From Novipirellula herctigrandis (GTDB taxonomy: Bacteria; Planctomycetota; Planctomycetia; Pirellulales; Pirellulaceae), in assembly GCA_007859835.1 (NCBI GenBank), contig SJPJ01000001.1, positions 5,385,377 through 5,437,769 on the forward strand: a stretch of 52,393 nucleotides of DNA, given 5' to 3'. Shown piece by piece: positions 44,516 through 52,393 of this stretch. The stretch's first letter is position 1. Each line of letters begins with the position of its first letter. A program made the translations under genes and the position numbers. The notes under the pieces were generated by a model. That model made no database searches. It was not told where the DNA came from and saw only the letters and a program-made list of their open reading frames with translations.

Positions 44516-47152
44516 ATGGAAAGCAAAGGGAGTTCAACGCAACGCGTTGATCATAGCAGTGAATTGTCGTCCAATTGCGCGAATGTCTCTTGGATTCGAA
44601 TCGTTTGGGCACGACTCTTGGTTGGCTGGATCGTGCTTATTTGCGCCGAGGTCTTCTCGGGGGCGTCGTTGAAAATGGGCCTGTGGCATCCGTGGACGTT
44701 AATCGTTACGTATTGGTTGTACTTTGCTCATTTTTTTCTGTTCACAACGTTGGCTGTGCGTACGGGCCGTACATCGTTGGCGTCTCTGTATCTATGGGGA
44801 GTGCTGTTTGGGCTTTACGAATCTTGGATTACGAAAGTCATTTGGCACGGCTACGGCGGCGATGGCAAACTTGTATTGGGAAGTATCGGGCCATATGGGT
44901 TCTCTGAATTAAGCATGGTCTTCCTGTTTCATCCAGTAGCCTCGTTCCTGCTTCCGTTAGCGGTGACATGTTTGGTGTGCCCGTCGTTGCGTGGGTTATT
45001 TCCGGATCTGGTGTGGTTCACTGGAAAGACCCGGGGCGTGCGACTGTTTCTGTGCTATTTGCTGTTCTCATTGCCGCCGATCATCGCGATGAATTCCGGT
45101 GGTCCGTTGAACTTGGTCCGCAATCTGGTTGTGGTGATCGTTGTACTGTTCGTCTTAAATCGGCTGTCACGGCCTGCGCTGGCGGGACCAAATTGCGATC
45201 GGATTGTGGTGTTCGGTCGGCGGGGCTTTGTGGGGCTTTGTATCTATTTGGTGTTACTGTACTTGGTCACCTATTTTGGCCTGCGCCCGGAAGGTATGCC
45301 GTCAGCCTCTGTCCAGTTGGCGACGGGTGTGTTTTACGCTTTGGCCATCATCGGTCTTTGGCGGCACACTGCTCGCGAACCGATGCCTGATGAATCGGTT
45401 CCGGTGGATCCAATGGAAATGCGGCGAGTCAAAACCTTTTTTGTTGTCTTGATGTCACTTTCATTAGTATTGTCGTCGTTCGCGGGATGGCCCGGTTTGT
45501 TTGTACCGATCATGCTGAACTTTGCGTTATGGACTCCGTTGGGGTTTTTGCTGACGATTTTGGCTTGGTTTCGCGATGGCAAAGCAAGTCCAAACGACAA
45601 GCTTGATGAGGAACCACAGCCCAGATCTTTTTTGCGACGAGCAACACGTTTGGCGGGTTTTGGATGTGGTGGTGTTGGCCTTTTGTTCGCCACATTACTG
45701 GGTTTGATCTACATTTTGATTGGCCATTCGGTCCCCAAGACGTATCCGACGATCGAGCATCCAATCGCAGCGCCCCCTTTAGCGGCCAATCTTGGTGGTG
45801 GGCTTGAGGGTTTCGATTCACCTTATGTCGGGCACACCGGAAGCTGGGATGGCAAGGGCGGCGGAATGTTTGGATCGTCTAAGTTGTCGGACTTGGATAC
45901 GGAAGTGGCGATGGGGCTTCGCTGGACATTCATGAGCGTTTACTGGAGTTCCATGGAACCGGACGGACCGGTCGATTTAAGCAAAGGAATTCCGCCCGCT
46001 TGGCAAGCACTTGACTCATTTGTTATCGCTGCTCATCAGCGGCAACTGAATGTTCTGATGCAAGCTCCGGTTGTTGGCGGCAATGCGGGTGGGCCTCCGC
46101 CTTGGGCTGGCCGGCGAGAACCCGGTAAGTCGGCACCCGAGAACATGGACGCATTGGCCGATTTTGCGAGTAAGCTAGCCGAGCGGTATCGCCCCGGCGG
46201 AACACTTGCGCAGCGCGAGGGTTGGGATACAAGTTATGGCATCCGAGCATGGGAGTTGGACAATGAGCCGGAAGCCTACCGTACGCATTGGAAAGGCCAA
46301 GCAGCGGATTATGCCGAGTTTGTGGCCAAAGCGAGTTCGCGGATCAAGGCGGCTGACCCTCAGGCGTTGATTGTGGCACCCGGTGTCGCCAGCGGTGATC
46401 ACGTGGTCCCCTGGCTTGAATCCACATTGGATGTGGAAGGCAAGAACGGCTCTCCGACCTTCAAACAGAACGGCAATTCCTACTCGATCGGTCCTGCGGT
46501 GGATGTCGTTAGCTTTCACAATTACGAAGGCCTCGACACGTTTTTTTCAGGTCACGATATGACCGTGGGTCGTGCATTCCAAAAAGTGCGAGGCGTGTTC
46601 GAAAAATGGGAGGACCGTTCGCTCGGATATGAATACTCTCGAAAAAAAGAATATTGGCACACCGAAGGCAACTTCGATTTCGTCGGTGCGTTGTCCGAAG
46701 AGCGTCGTGCCGCGTGGCGGTTTCAGTTCTTTACCAGAGCCTTTGCTGCGGGGATCCGGAAAGTGGTCGTGATGGATGCTTCGCCACTAGAACAAATTGC
46801 GGTCAAGGCCTACGTCGAAGTCCTTCCCAGGCCATTTCCCATGTTGGCCGCAAGCGATCAAATCGAAGTAGTCGATGGCAGCGCGGTTGCTTTTCAGTGT
46901 CTCGATGGCGACGGGGTTGAGGCTGGGCGGGTATGGATTGTCTGGGCGCAAGCTGACACGGGGGACGCGATGATCGATCTTCCTGTCATCGGCGATCATG
47001 TGCAAATTGTTTCGGTGGGCGGTCAACGGGAAATGAAACCGGCATCGCAAGGGCGCGTTCGACTGTTGCTCGGTGGCGACCCAAAAATGCCAGCACCGGT
47101 CTTGGTTGTTGATCGAGCAAAAGAGGGTAGCGGTGCAGAAATCGACATCTGA
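44516..47152 (+). CDS. Polytopic membrane protein fused to GH-A-like hydrolase
   Basis: An 878-residue protein. Residues of about 25-410 contain some ten hydrophobic helices (WARLLVGWIVLICAEVF, TLIVTYWLYFAHFFLFTTLA, SVQLATGVFYALAIIGLW and others). Residues of about 430-800 look like a (beta/alpha)8 glycosidase of clan GH-A: RWTFMSVYWSSMEPDGP, acid/base Glu in AWELDNEPEAY (about 584), VDVVSFHNYEG, and nucleophile Glu in YWHTEGNFD (about 717). A short beta-rich tail follows. The family cannot be fixed (GH39, GH5 and GH30 are candidates). ATG 44516 is preferred to GTG 44480. A sugar hydrolase tied to a many-helix membrane domain is rare; it may act on lipid-linked or envelope glycans. Confidence 0.75.
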   Translation: MESKGSSTQRVDHSSELSSNCANVSWIRIVWARLLVGWIVLICAEVFSGASLKMGLWHPWTLIVTYWLYFAHFFLFTTLAVRTGRTSLASLYLWGVLFGLYESWITKVIWHGYGGDGKLVLGSIGPYGFSELSMVFLFHPVASFLLPLAVTCLVCPSLRGLFPDLVWFTGKTRGVRLFLCYLLFSLPPIIAMNSGGPLNLVRNLVVVIVVLFVLNRLSRPALAGPNCDRIVVFGRRGFVGLCIYLVLLYLVTYFGLRPEGMPSASVQLATGVFYALAIIGLWRHTAREPMPDESVPVDPMEMRRVKTFFVVLMSLSLVLSSFAGWPGLFVPIMLNFALWTPLGFLLTILAWFRDGKASPNDKLDEEPQPRSFLRRATRLAGFGCGGVGLLFATLLGLIYILIGHSVPKTYPTIEHPIAAPPLAANLGGGLEGFDSPYVGHTGSWDGKGGGMFGSSKLSDLDTEVAMGLRWTFMSVYWSSMEPDGPVDLSKGIPPAWQALDSFVIAAHQRQLNVLMQAPVVGGNAGGPPPWAGRREPGKSAPENMDALADFASKLAERYRPGGTLAQREGWDTSYGIRAWELDNEPEAYRTHWKGQAADYAEFVAKASSRIKAADPQALIVAPGVASGDHVVPWLESTLDVEGKNGSPTFKQNGNSYSIGPAVDVVSFHNYEGLDTFFSGHDMTVGRAFQKVRGVFEKWEDRSLGYEYSRKKEYWHTEGNFDFVGALSEERRAAWRFQFFTRAFAAGIRKVVVMDASPLEQIAVKAYVEVLPRPFPMLAASDQIEVVDGSAVAFQCLDGDGVEAGRVWIVWAQADTGDAMIDLPVIGDHVQIVSVGGQREMKPASQGRVRLLLGGDPKMPAPVLVVDRAKEGSGAEIDI

Positions 47153-47235
47153 ATTGTTTCGGCTAACACTCGGATGTCAGACAACGTGGAAGTCTATGTT
47201 CGTATCGTTGTTTCCTCTGGTTTTGCCGAAGCACG

Positions 47236-47266
47236 AAAAAACCGCGTTTCGCAAGAAACGCGGTTT
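47236..47266 (-). terminator. Strong terminator with GNRA-type loop
   Basis: A perfect 12-bp stem (47239-47250 with 47255-47266) closed by a four-base loop; on the plus strand the loop is GCAA. On the minus strand the hairpin runs into TTTTTT, ideal for ending the DUF1559 transcript 46 bases after its stop. It can also pair on the plus strand, about 86 bases after the membrane hydrolase stop, so it may serve both genes. Confidence 0.85.
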
Positions 47267-47312
47267 CAAAACTCTCAGTATCTAAAGCAGACTTGCGCAA
47301 CGGCAAGGCTTG

Positions 47313-48506
47313 CTAGAACTCCGTCTCAATCGTTTCTTTGGCGCCTCTCGTTGAAAGTGCTCCAAACAAACCGTAGGGGCTCATCGATCCGGGGGCTGTA
47401 TAGCCTGAACCACGACGTACGGTAGGCGTGTGGGGATTACCACCTTCGATTGAGTCGGTGATGAACTTGACCGCACCGTCGCCCATCAAGACGTGAGCAC
47501 CACCTTGATGTCGGCTTGATGGGGGAAGCTGTCCAATTCCAGAGTCGCTACCTCCCATGCAGGAATAGTTGTTGGGTGGCAGAATGGCATTGAAGCTTGT
47601 GTACAATGGCGCACCGTCTGCCCAACGTCCACCGCGAGTTTGGTTTCCTGAACGGATGTTGCTAGTCGTTGAACGCCAGAACTGAGGACGCAAAGGATCT
47701 GGATCGTCCCTGCAAGGCAATATGCCACCATGCATCTGTCCCCAATCTCGTTCGGTCCGTGGAGCCGTTCGCGTGTCACGGTCGCCAAGGTCCGTTGCGA
47801 TTTCGCCGCCCATCATCGTATTTGCCAAGCCATCAAGTACGTCGCGGAACCTCATGACTTGGCGACCAACAAACATTCCGCGGCAAGATTCACGGACTTC
47901 TGCGGCAATACCGTCGTGCCACCGATTGTTATCAAACCGGATTAATCCAGTGTCATTGCGGTGAGTTGCATCACCAAGACACACCGTGTAATTCGTGCGC
48001 CCCATGGTTGGTGAACCGAACCCAGGATCGCTTGGGCATCGGAAGGTTGGAACGTCGGTCATCCAAGGATCGTAGCCTGTCGTCCAAGGAGCGGGACCCA
48101 TTGCCGGCCAAGGGTCATTGGGATTGCCGTCGGCGAATGGGTTGCTTATTTGCTCCCAAAGCGCTTGTTGCTCAACGAATGGCAAAATGCCGATCAGCCA
48201 AGAGAGTCGAAAGCGGTTGTTGCCTTGTGCGGAGATCCGTCCGGTACCACCGCTGTTGCGTCCTGTTGCATTTACGATTCCGTACTGCCAAGTTCCACCT
48301 AGTTGCATAGGCAGTTGACCGAACGCGGACTCGTAATTGTGAAAGCCTAAACCAATTTGTTTGAAATTGTTGCTGCAGCTCATTCGCCGAGCTGCTTCGC
48401 GAGCTGCTTGAACAGCCGGAAGTAATAAACCAACAAGTACGCCGATGATCGCAATAACCACCAGTAATTCCACAAGGGTGAAGCCCTTGCGACAAGATCT
48501 GGACAT
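47313..48506 (-). CDS. DUF1559 pseudopilin-like protein
   Basis: A 397-residue protein of the planctomycete DUF1559 (SBP_bac_10) family. The N-terminus is a type IV pilin-like methylation site and helix (RKGFTLVELLVVIAIIGVLVG, residues 7-27), followed by QAAREAARRMSCSNNFKQIG. The C-terminal part has the H-x9-DG signature (RHQGGAHVLMGDGAVKF). The tail SPYGLFGALSTRGAKE matches the gene fragment at the left edge of the window. These proteins are thought to be processed by a prepilin peptidase and to be exported; function is unknown. ATG 48506 has GGAG 8 bases upstream; a longer frame from 48554 is rejected. A small lipoprotein gene lies about 110 bases upstream on the same strand. Confidence 0.92.
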   Translation of the reverse strand: MSRSCRKGFTLVELLVVIAIIGVLVGLLLPAVQAAREAARRMSCSNNFKQIGLGFHNYESAFGQLPMQLGGTWQYGIVNATGRNSGGTGRISAQGNNRFRLSWLIGILPFVEQQALWEQISNPFADGNPNDPWPAMGPAPWTTGYDPWMTDVPTFRCPSDPGFGSPTMGRTNYTVCLGDATHRNDTGLIRFDNNRWHDGIAAEVRESCRGMFVGRQVMRFRDVLDGLANTMMGGEIATDLGDRDTRTAPRTERDWGQMHGGILPCRDDPDPLRPQFWRSTTSNIRSGNQTRGGRWADGAPLYTSFNAILPPNNYSCMGGSDSGIGQLPPSSRHQGGAHVLMGDGAVKFITDSIEGGNPHTPTVRRGSGYTAPGSMSPYGLFGALSTRGAKETIETEF

Positions 48507-48619
48507 GTCAAATTCTCCAAAAAGAAAACGAAACGAAACGAAAAAATCACTCAATCGGGTGACTTTGTTATGGGCTAAACGCGGAGGACGAAAGACGTGA
48601 CGCGCTAGCGACGTGACAA

Positions 48620-48796
48620 CTATGTGTTGTCTTGAACAGCTTCTTCCATCTGCTTGTCGTAAGCATCATATTCAGCCTGCATTTCTTCCTCGGTCTTATC
48701 CGGTTCGATAACCGTTGGCGTGGTGTTACGACCACATCCGACTGCGGAAAAAGATGTTAATGCACAAACAAACAGCATCGAAACAATACAACGCAT
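48620..48796 (-). CDS. Small lipoprotein
   Basis: A 58-residue peptide with a signal sequence and lipobox (MRCIVSMLFVCALTSFSAVGC-GRN). The mature part is short, acidic and probably unstructured (EPDKTEEEMQAEYDAYDKQ). ATG 48796 has AAAGG about 9 bases upstream; the TTG at 48814 is not needed. Tiny lipoproteins of this kind regularly accompany DUF1559 genes in planctomycetes and are likely co-transcribed with them. Function unknown. Confidence 0.78.
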   Translation of the reverse strand: MRCIVSMLFVCALTSFSAVGCGRNTTPTVIEPDKTEEEMQAEYDAYDKQMEEAVQDNT

Positions 48797-49469
48797 CGCG
48801 AAACTACCTTTCAATCAAACAACGGAGGTCAAGGAAAACGCTCGTTCGGACCCTGCGCCAATAAACAATAAATCAAAGAGTAAGGGGATACTCACCATTG
48901 TTCTCGGGGGCACCAAATAGCGAATTTGACTAGACGCACGCACGCATGCATCTTGCTATTTCGTTCAATACCTATACCGAATCGTTCAACGAATTGGAGG
49001 TATTTGATTCTGGTGGGCTATGTGGTGGCGGGGGGGGACAAAAAAACGTAACTGTTTCAACGTAGACGCAATGTAGACGCGATGCAACGCTTCATCGGTC
49101 TTTTTTTTAGAGAGTTGACTAGGCGGACAATATGTCACACCTGAGAGGGTGGGAGGGGGGCGGTTTCTGAGTGCTTGTTCCTTGGTTGAGGTACCGTCTT
49201 CAATAAGTCAACTTCGAAAACACGCGTGTCATATCCGAAGAACGTTACATCGAAGGAACTAGCTGCAATTCAGCATTATCAAACTAGTTGCCTTATGTCG
49301 CTGACGGAATTGTTGCTCAATGTGGTTGGTAGGCTCACTGAAGCACTGTTACGCCAGGCTGCGAAAAAGGGGGCGGGCAGAAAATACGACGCGGCGTATG
49401 CCTCCTTTTTAGGTACCCCGAATTCGTCCATGGGAATTTGCTCTTGTGCCCTTAGAAGCTCTTGTGCCC
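48797..49469. other. Long intergenic region
   Basis: A 673-base stretch without a supported gene. It contains a G-rich patch (49027-49038), an 11-base-period repeat with GTAGACGC at 49062-49069 and 49073-49080, a weak 5-bp hairpin (49080-49097) followed by eight T (49101-49108), and G-rich tracts near 49147-49162. The hairpin with T8 looks terminator-like on the plus strand, but no gene precedes it. Promoters for the lipoprotein and DUF1559 genes should lie here. Confidence 0.5.
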
Positions 49470-49475
49470 CTAGAA
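49440..49475. repeat. 18-bp tandem duplication across a stop codon
   Basis: Two adjacent 18-base copies, GCTCTTGTGCCCTTAGAA and GCTCTTGTGCCCCTAGAA, differ by one base. The second copy covers the stop codon (49470-49472) of the DUF5989 gene and each copy has a stop in the same frame on the minus strand. Confidence 0.85.
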
Positions 49476-49688
49476 GAGCGTGTAGATGAACGGCGCGGCT
49501 CCTCCGGCAGCGAGCAGGCTGATCAGTCCAAGCAGCAACAGCGAACTAATCAGTGGCACCAGCCACCACTTTTTGTTCTCTAGCAAGAAGTGACCGAATT
49601 CGCGCACAAGACTGTTTTCGCCTCGCGAGGCTTCGCGTTCAAACTCGGATTGCTGTGTGCCGTCGTCATTGTCTTCTGTTTTAGTCAT
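49470..49688 (-). CDS. DUF5989 small membrane protein
   Basis: A 72-residue protein of the DUF5989 type: an acidic, polar head (TEDNDDGTQQSEFEREASR), then REFGHFLLENKKWWLVPLI leading into one transmembrane helix (SSLLLLGLISLLAAGGAAPF) and the end IYTLF. Proteins like this recur directly next to SxtJ-like and carbamoyltransferase genes. ATG 49688 is 8 bases past the SxtJ stop; TTG 49700 is an alternative that overlaps it. As last gene of the three-gene unit it may stabilise or anchor the complex. No function is established. Confidence 0.82.
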   Translation of the reverse strand: MTKTEDNDDGTQQSEFEREASRGENSLVREFGHFLLENKKWWLVPLISSLLLLGLISLLAAGGAAPFIYTLF

Positions 49689-49696
49689 CAGTTCGC

Positions 49697-50119
49697 TCAA
49701 TATTGTCTGAAATATTGTCTTGGGTCTTCCTTGTTCGCATCACTTCTAGCCGGTCGGTCTTTCCAAAAGGATGTCGTACCATCGGTTTTGCGCAGCCGAA
49801 GCGGGTCATGGCCAAAAACTCGTAACAGTAAGCCAATCGGTGTTACCAATGCAAAGAATACGATGCCAAACAGAAAATGCCCCACGGTCCAGGCAATCGG
49901 AAACGTGATTCGTTGCCATGCCCGGATGATCGGCAATTTTGTGCTCGGCATCACATAATAAACAACGGTAACGAAAATCCCGATGCTTAAAATTGCCTGT
50001 CGGATCGCTCCTGATGGCACGACCGAGAACGCTAGTATGGCCAAGACGGCTCCGAGCGACAATCCAAACCAACGCTGCATTGATTCAGTAGGAGGTGACT
50101 GCAAATCAATCAATGGCAT
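49697..50119 (-). CDS. SxtJ-like membrane protein
   Basis: A 140-residue membrane protein with about three helices (residues 15-35, 38-58 and 72-98: FGLSLGAVLAILAFSV, RQAILSIGIFVTVVYYVM, IAWTVGHFLFGIVFFALVTP). A basic, polar tail then ends ARSDANKEDPRQYFRQY. Size and setting match the SxtJ family, named after a gene of unknown role in cyanobacterial saxitoxin clusters and always found near a carbamoyltransferase. Its ATG 50119 overlaps the carbamoyltransferase stop by one base (TGATG), so translation is coupled. No catalytic site is visible. Confidence 0.83.
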   Translation of the reverse strand: MPLIDLQSPPTESMQRWFGLSLGAVLAILAFSVVPSGAIRQAILSIGIFVTVVYYVMPSTKLPIIRAWQRITFPIAWTVGHFLFGIVFFALVTPIGLLLRVFGHDPLRLRKTDGTTSFWKDRPARSDANKEDPRQYFRQY

Positions 50120-51948
50120 CAATCCGGCTCCAATGCAGAGAGGTAATGTTCGCTCGTTTTACGCATTGCTTCCGGTTGGTTTTCTTTCAGGAACACATGA
50201 TCGCCGACGACCAAGACGTCCATCTCCGTTGCCATGAAGCACCGGTAAGCGTCAGCCGCACTCTGCACGATTGGCTCACCGCGGACATTGAAGCTGGTGT
50301 TGATCAAAACCGGACATCCGGTTTGATGATAGAACTCAGTGATGAGTGCGTGATACCGCGGGTGCCGTTCTGGATCGACTGTCTGAACTCGAGCGGAATA
50401 GTCCAAGTGTGTTATCGCAGGCAGGTCACTTCGCGGGTGCCGAACCCTCTCAACCCCAACGAAGGACTGGTCTTGTTCAATTCGTTTTTCCGGGTTCACA
50501 AACGAGGTGAATAACATGTACGGCTGGTCTGAATTGGGCTCGACCTGAAAATGATCGTGGGCACGCTCTCGAAGAACCGACGGAGCGAAGGGCCGGAACG
50601 ATTCCCGGTATTTGATCTTCAAGTTCATTGTTGTCTGCATCTCGGGATTCCTCGGATCACCCAAAATGCTACGGTTCCCCAATGAGCGTGGCCCGAATTC
50701 CATTCTGCCTTGCGCCCATCCCACAACATGGCCGTTGGCAATCAAGTTAGCGACGTGGCTGCACAGTTCTTTTTCGGTTGTGTAGTGCTTTGCAGTTGCA
50801 CCCTGATGGAGCAACGCTTCGATTTCGTTTTGCTGATCAATGGCAGGACCAAGAAACGATCCCTGTTGCGAATCCTGCGTACATGGCACCCGATGGTTTC
50901 CGAGCATTTGGTGCCAAATGGACCACGCAATTCCCAACGCGCCACCCGCGTCGCCCGCCGCAGGTTGCACCCAAATGTGTTTGAATGGTCCCTCACGCAA
51001 CAATCGACCGTTCGAGACACAATTGAGGGCGACTCCACCCGCCATGCACAAAGAATCCAAACCCGTTTGCTGATGCACATACCCGGCCATCCGAAGGACA
51101 ATGTCCTCGGTAACGGATTGGATGCTTGCTGCGATATCCATGTCAACTTCACGCACAGGCGTATCCGGCAATCGGCGTGGGACCCCTAGCAATCGCTCAA
51201 GTCTTCGGCCCGTCATTCGCAACTTGTGGCAGAAGTCGAAAAAATCCATATTCAGTCGATAACTTCCATCGTCAAAGAGCGTTACCAATTCCTCGTGAAA
51301 CAGAGACGCGAACCTTGGCTTTCCGTAGGGGGCAAGTCCCATCAACTTGTACTCACCCGAATTGACTCGAAATCCACAAAAGTATGTAAACGCGGAATAG
51401 AGTAGGCCAAGCGAGTGCGGAAAACGAATTTCTTGCTTCAAATCAAAGCGATGATCGCTTCCGATACCCCAGCAAGTCGTCGCCCATTCACCGACACCAT
51501 CAATTGTCAGAATCGCAGCTTTCGGGAATGGGCTTGGAAAGAACGCGCTAGCGGCATGCGACTGGTGGTGTTCACAAAAAACGATACGACGCCGGTAATC
51601 GCCACCCAGCTCTTTTCGAATCTCACGAGGCAAATGGAGTTTTGTTTGTAGCCAATCAGGCATTGCCCGAGCGAAAGAGCGGTAACCTCGAGGAGCGTAA
51701 GCCAGATAAGTTTCCAGCAACCGATCGAACTTCAATAATGGCTTTTCGTAAAAGCCGACATAATCAATATCGGCAATCCGAACATTGGCATGATCCAAGC
51801 ACGCCTTCAAGGCCAAAGTTGGAAACGAAGCGTCATGCTTTTTTCGGGAAAACCGCTCTTCGCTAGCAGCAGCGATCGGATGCCCGTCTTGAATTAAGGC
51901 AACGGCCGAGTCGTGATAATAGGCGGATATGCCAAGGATCAAAGTCAT
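50119..51948 (-). CDS. Carbamoyltransferase (NodU/CmcH/SxtI type)
   Basis: A 609-residue enzyme that transfers a carbamoyl group from carbamoyl phosphate to a hydroxyl of a sugar or other metabolite, through a carbamoyl-adenylate. The N-terminal ASKHA/Kae1-like half has ILGISAYYHDSAVALI, SEERFSRKKHD, the metal site EHHQSHAASAFF, TIDGVGEWATT, YKLMGLAPYGKP and the nucleotide-binding MAGGVALNCVSNG. The C-terminal half is YrdC-like (WAQGRMEFGPRSLGNRSIL, RPFAPSVLRE, VLINTSFNVRGEPIV). Length fits TobZ and NodU (about 560-610). Its ATG overlaps the stop of a decayed SGNH hydrolase gene as ATGA, with AAAGGA about 9 bases upstream. Confidence 0.92.
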   Translation of the reverse strand: MTLILGISAYYHDSAVALIQDGHPIAAASEERFSRKKHDASFPTLALKACLDHANVRIADIDYVGFYEKPLLKFDRLLETYLAYAPRGYRSFARAMPDWLQTKLHLPREIRKELGGDYRRRIVFCEHHQSHAASAFFPSPFPKAAILTIDGVGEWATTCWGIGSDHRFDLKQEIRFPHSLGLLYSAFTYFCGFRVNSGEYKLMGLAPYGKPRFASLFHEELVTLFDDGSYRLNMDFFDFCHKLRMTGRRLERLLGVPRRLPDTPVREVDMDIAASIQSVTEDIVLRMAGYVHQQTGLDSLCMAGGVALNCVSNGRLLREGPFKHIWVQPAAGDAGGALGIAWSIWHQMLGNHRVPCTQDSQQGSFLGPAIDQQNEIEALLHQGATAKHYTTEKELCSHVANLIANGHVVGWAQGRMEFGPRSLGNRSILGDPRNPEMQTTMNLKIKYRESFRPFAPSVLRERAHDHFQVEPNSDQPYMLFTSFVNPEKRIEQDQSFVGVERVRHPRSDLPAITHLDYSARVQTVDPERHPRYHALITEFYHQTGCPVLINTSFNVRGEPIVQSAADAYRCFMATEMDVLVVGDHVFLKENQPEAMRKTSEHYLSALEPD

Positions 51949-52290
51949 GGAGATTCGGTCCTTTCCGCCTCTCTGGCCAGCGTTGTTTCGCTCTTCGATT
52001 CATCTGGTGTGAAGTCAGCGAGTAACAACGCGACCTCTCTAAGACGGCATGGCGTCATGCTGTAGCCAGGTACAGCTGCGTTAAACACCGGGATTTCGCG
52101 ATTGCCGAATCGATTGCCGTTTGATAACGCAGTTCTCAAGTACGCGACAAAGGTCTCGCCCGTCGTCAGGTACTACTCCCGCGTAAGTATAGTTCGCATA
52201 AACGCCTAGACGAAGCCCTCGAACAATCCAGGAAGCCAGAAAGCCAGGGCAAGATCGTTGGTCACGTCCGCGCCGGGCGGGCCGCAATCG
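51945..52290 (-). pseudogene. Decayed SGNH/GDSL hydrolase gene
   Basis: Remains of an SGNH-family esterase. One frame reads GETFVAYLRTALSNGN and VFNAAVPGYSMT, matching the second conserved block of bacterial SGNH hydrolases (ETFPAxLxxxL... VINxGVPGYS). It opens only at 52172, after a TAG. Just upstream, another frame reads LGVYANYTYAGVVPDDG, which aligns with the GDSxTYGxGVPDD block but has lost the GDS serine. Removing one G from the GGG near 52160 joins them as PDDG-ETF. The rest of the enzyme, including its catalytic Asp/His, is missing: the frame ends at 51945, overlapping the carbamoyltransferase ATG. Most likely a pseudogene; the overlap suggests it was once the first gene of this operon. 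Confidence 0.65.
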
Positions 52291-52393
52291 CAGCCTGCGA
52301 TCATTCAGGATGAGCCTAGCCCGGATTATTCACGGCCGCTGCTTCGCGGGGTGATTGGCAACTGAATTGGGTTGAGTTGGTGTAACCGTGGCT

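Noticed and set aside
49080-49108. Hairpin plus T8, as a terminator
   Set aside because: Stem is only 5 bp and no plus-strand gene lies upstream, so a terminator role cannot be supported.
49226-49489. An 87-codon plus-strand frame in the long intergenic region
   Set aside because: No ribosome site, no recognisable motif, and it runs into the antisense DUF5989 gene and the tandem duplication.

Overview
The window looks like chromosomal DNA of a planctomycete, most likely of the Pirellulaceae (Rhodopirellula-like). The signs are two DUF1559 proteins with a pilin-type N-terminus, one cut by the left edge; an ECF sigma factor translationally coupled to a serine/threonine kinase; a PQQ-type beta-propeller, DUF1080, ThuA, DUF6807 and sulfatase proteins; many large secreted glycoside hydrolases; and sparse Shine-Dalgarno sequences. 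I saw no tRNA, rRNA, CRISPR array, transposase or integrase.

Layout. 1-4.6 kb: end of a DUF1559 gene with its terminator, a multi-pass membrane protein, a propeller/CBM9-like secreted protein and a CrcB fluoride channel. 4.9-11.8 kb: acetolactate synthase behind a strong palindrome, a repeat-rich Gly/His/Tyr secreted protein, a DUF533 protein, a PQQ-propeller protein, a SixA-like phosphatase and a membrane-anchored metallophosphoesterase. 11.8-16.4 kb, minus strand: dihydroorotase, then a tight DUF1080 - ECF sigma - Ser/Thr kinase unit. 16.6-22.7 kb: an AraC regulator divergent from an alpha-L-rhamnosidase (GH78), whose 3' end runs through ten A residues into a start-less sulfatase in the -1 frame. 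22.7-26 kb: priA and nadD. 26-33.4 kb: a TetR regulator divergent from an RND efflux pair with a clear operator-promoter, then an SRPBCC/GyrI-like protein and an FMN reductase. 33.6-47.2 kb: a polysaccharide and sugar utilisation region with ThuA, GH43, DUF6807, a small PAS/zinc protein, GH127, a GH18-NPCBM-GH36 fusion, and a membrane protein fused to a clan GH-A-like hydrolase. 47.3-48.8 kb: a DUF1559 protein and a small lipoprotein. 49.4-52.3 kb: a DUF5989 / SxtJ-like / carbamoyltransferase cassette preceded by the wreck of an SGNH hydrolase.

How it fits together. The hydrolase set (rhamnosidase, sulfatase, GH43, GH127, alpha-galactosidase) suggests breakdown of a complex sulfated heteropolysaccharide such as those of marine algae. 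No SusC/SusD pair is present. The most striking features are the A10 junction that would fuse rhamnosidase and sulfatase into one 1612-residue enzyme, the GH18-GH36 fusion, the polytopic membrane-hydrolase fusion, and the carbamoyltransferase cassette with a decayed partner. Functions are assigned from recognised motifs only; no searches were run.
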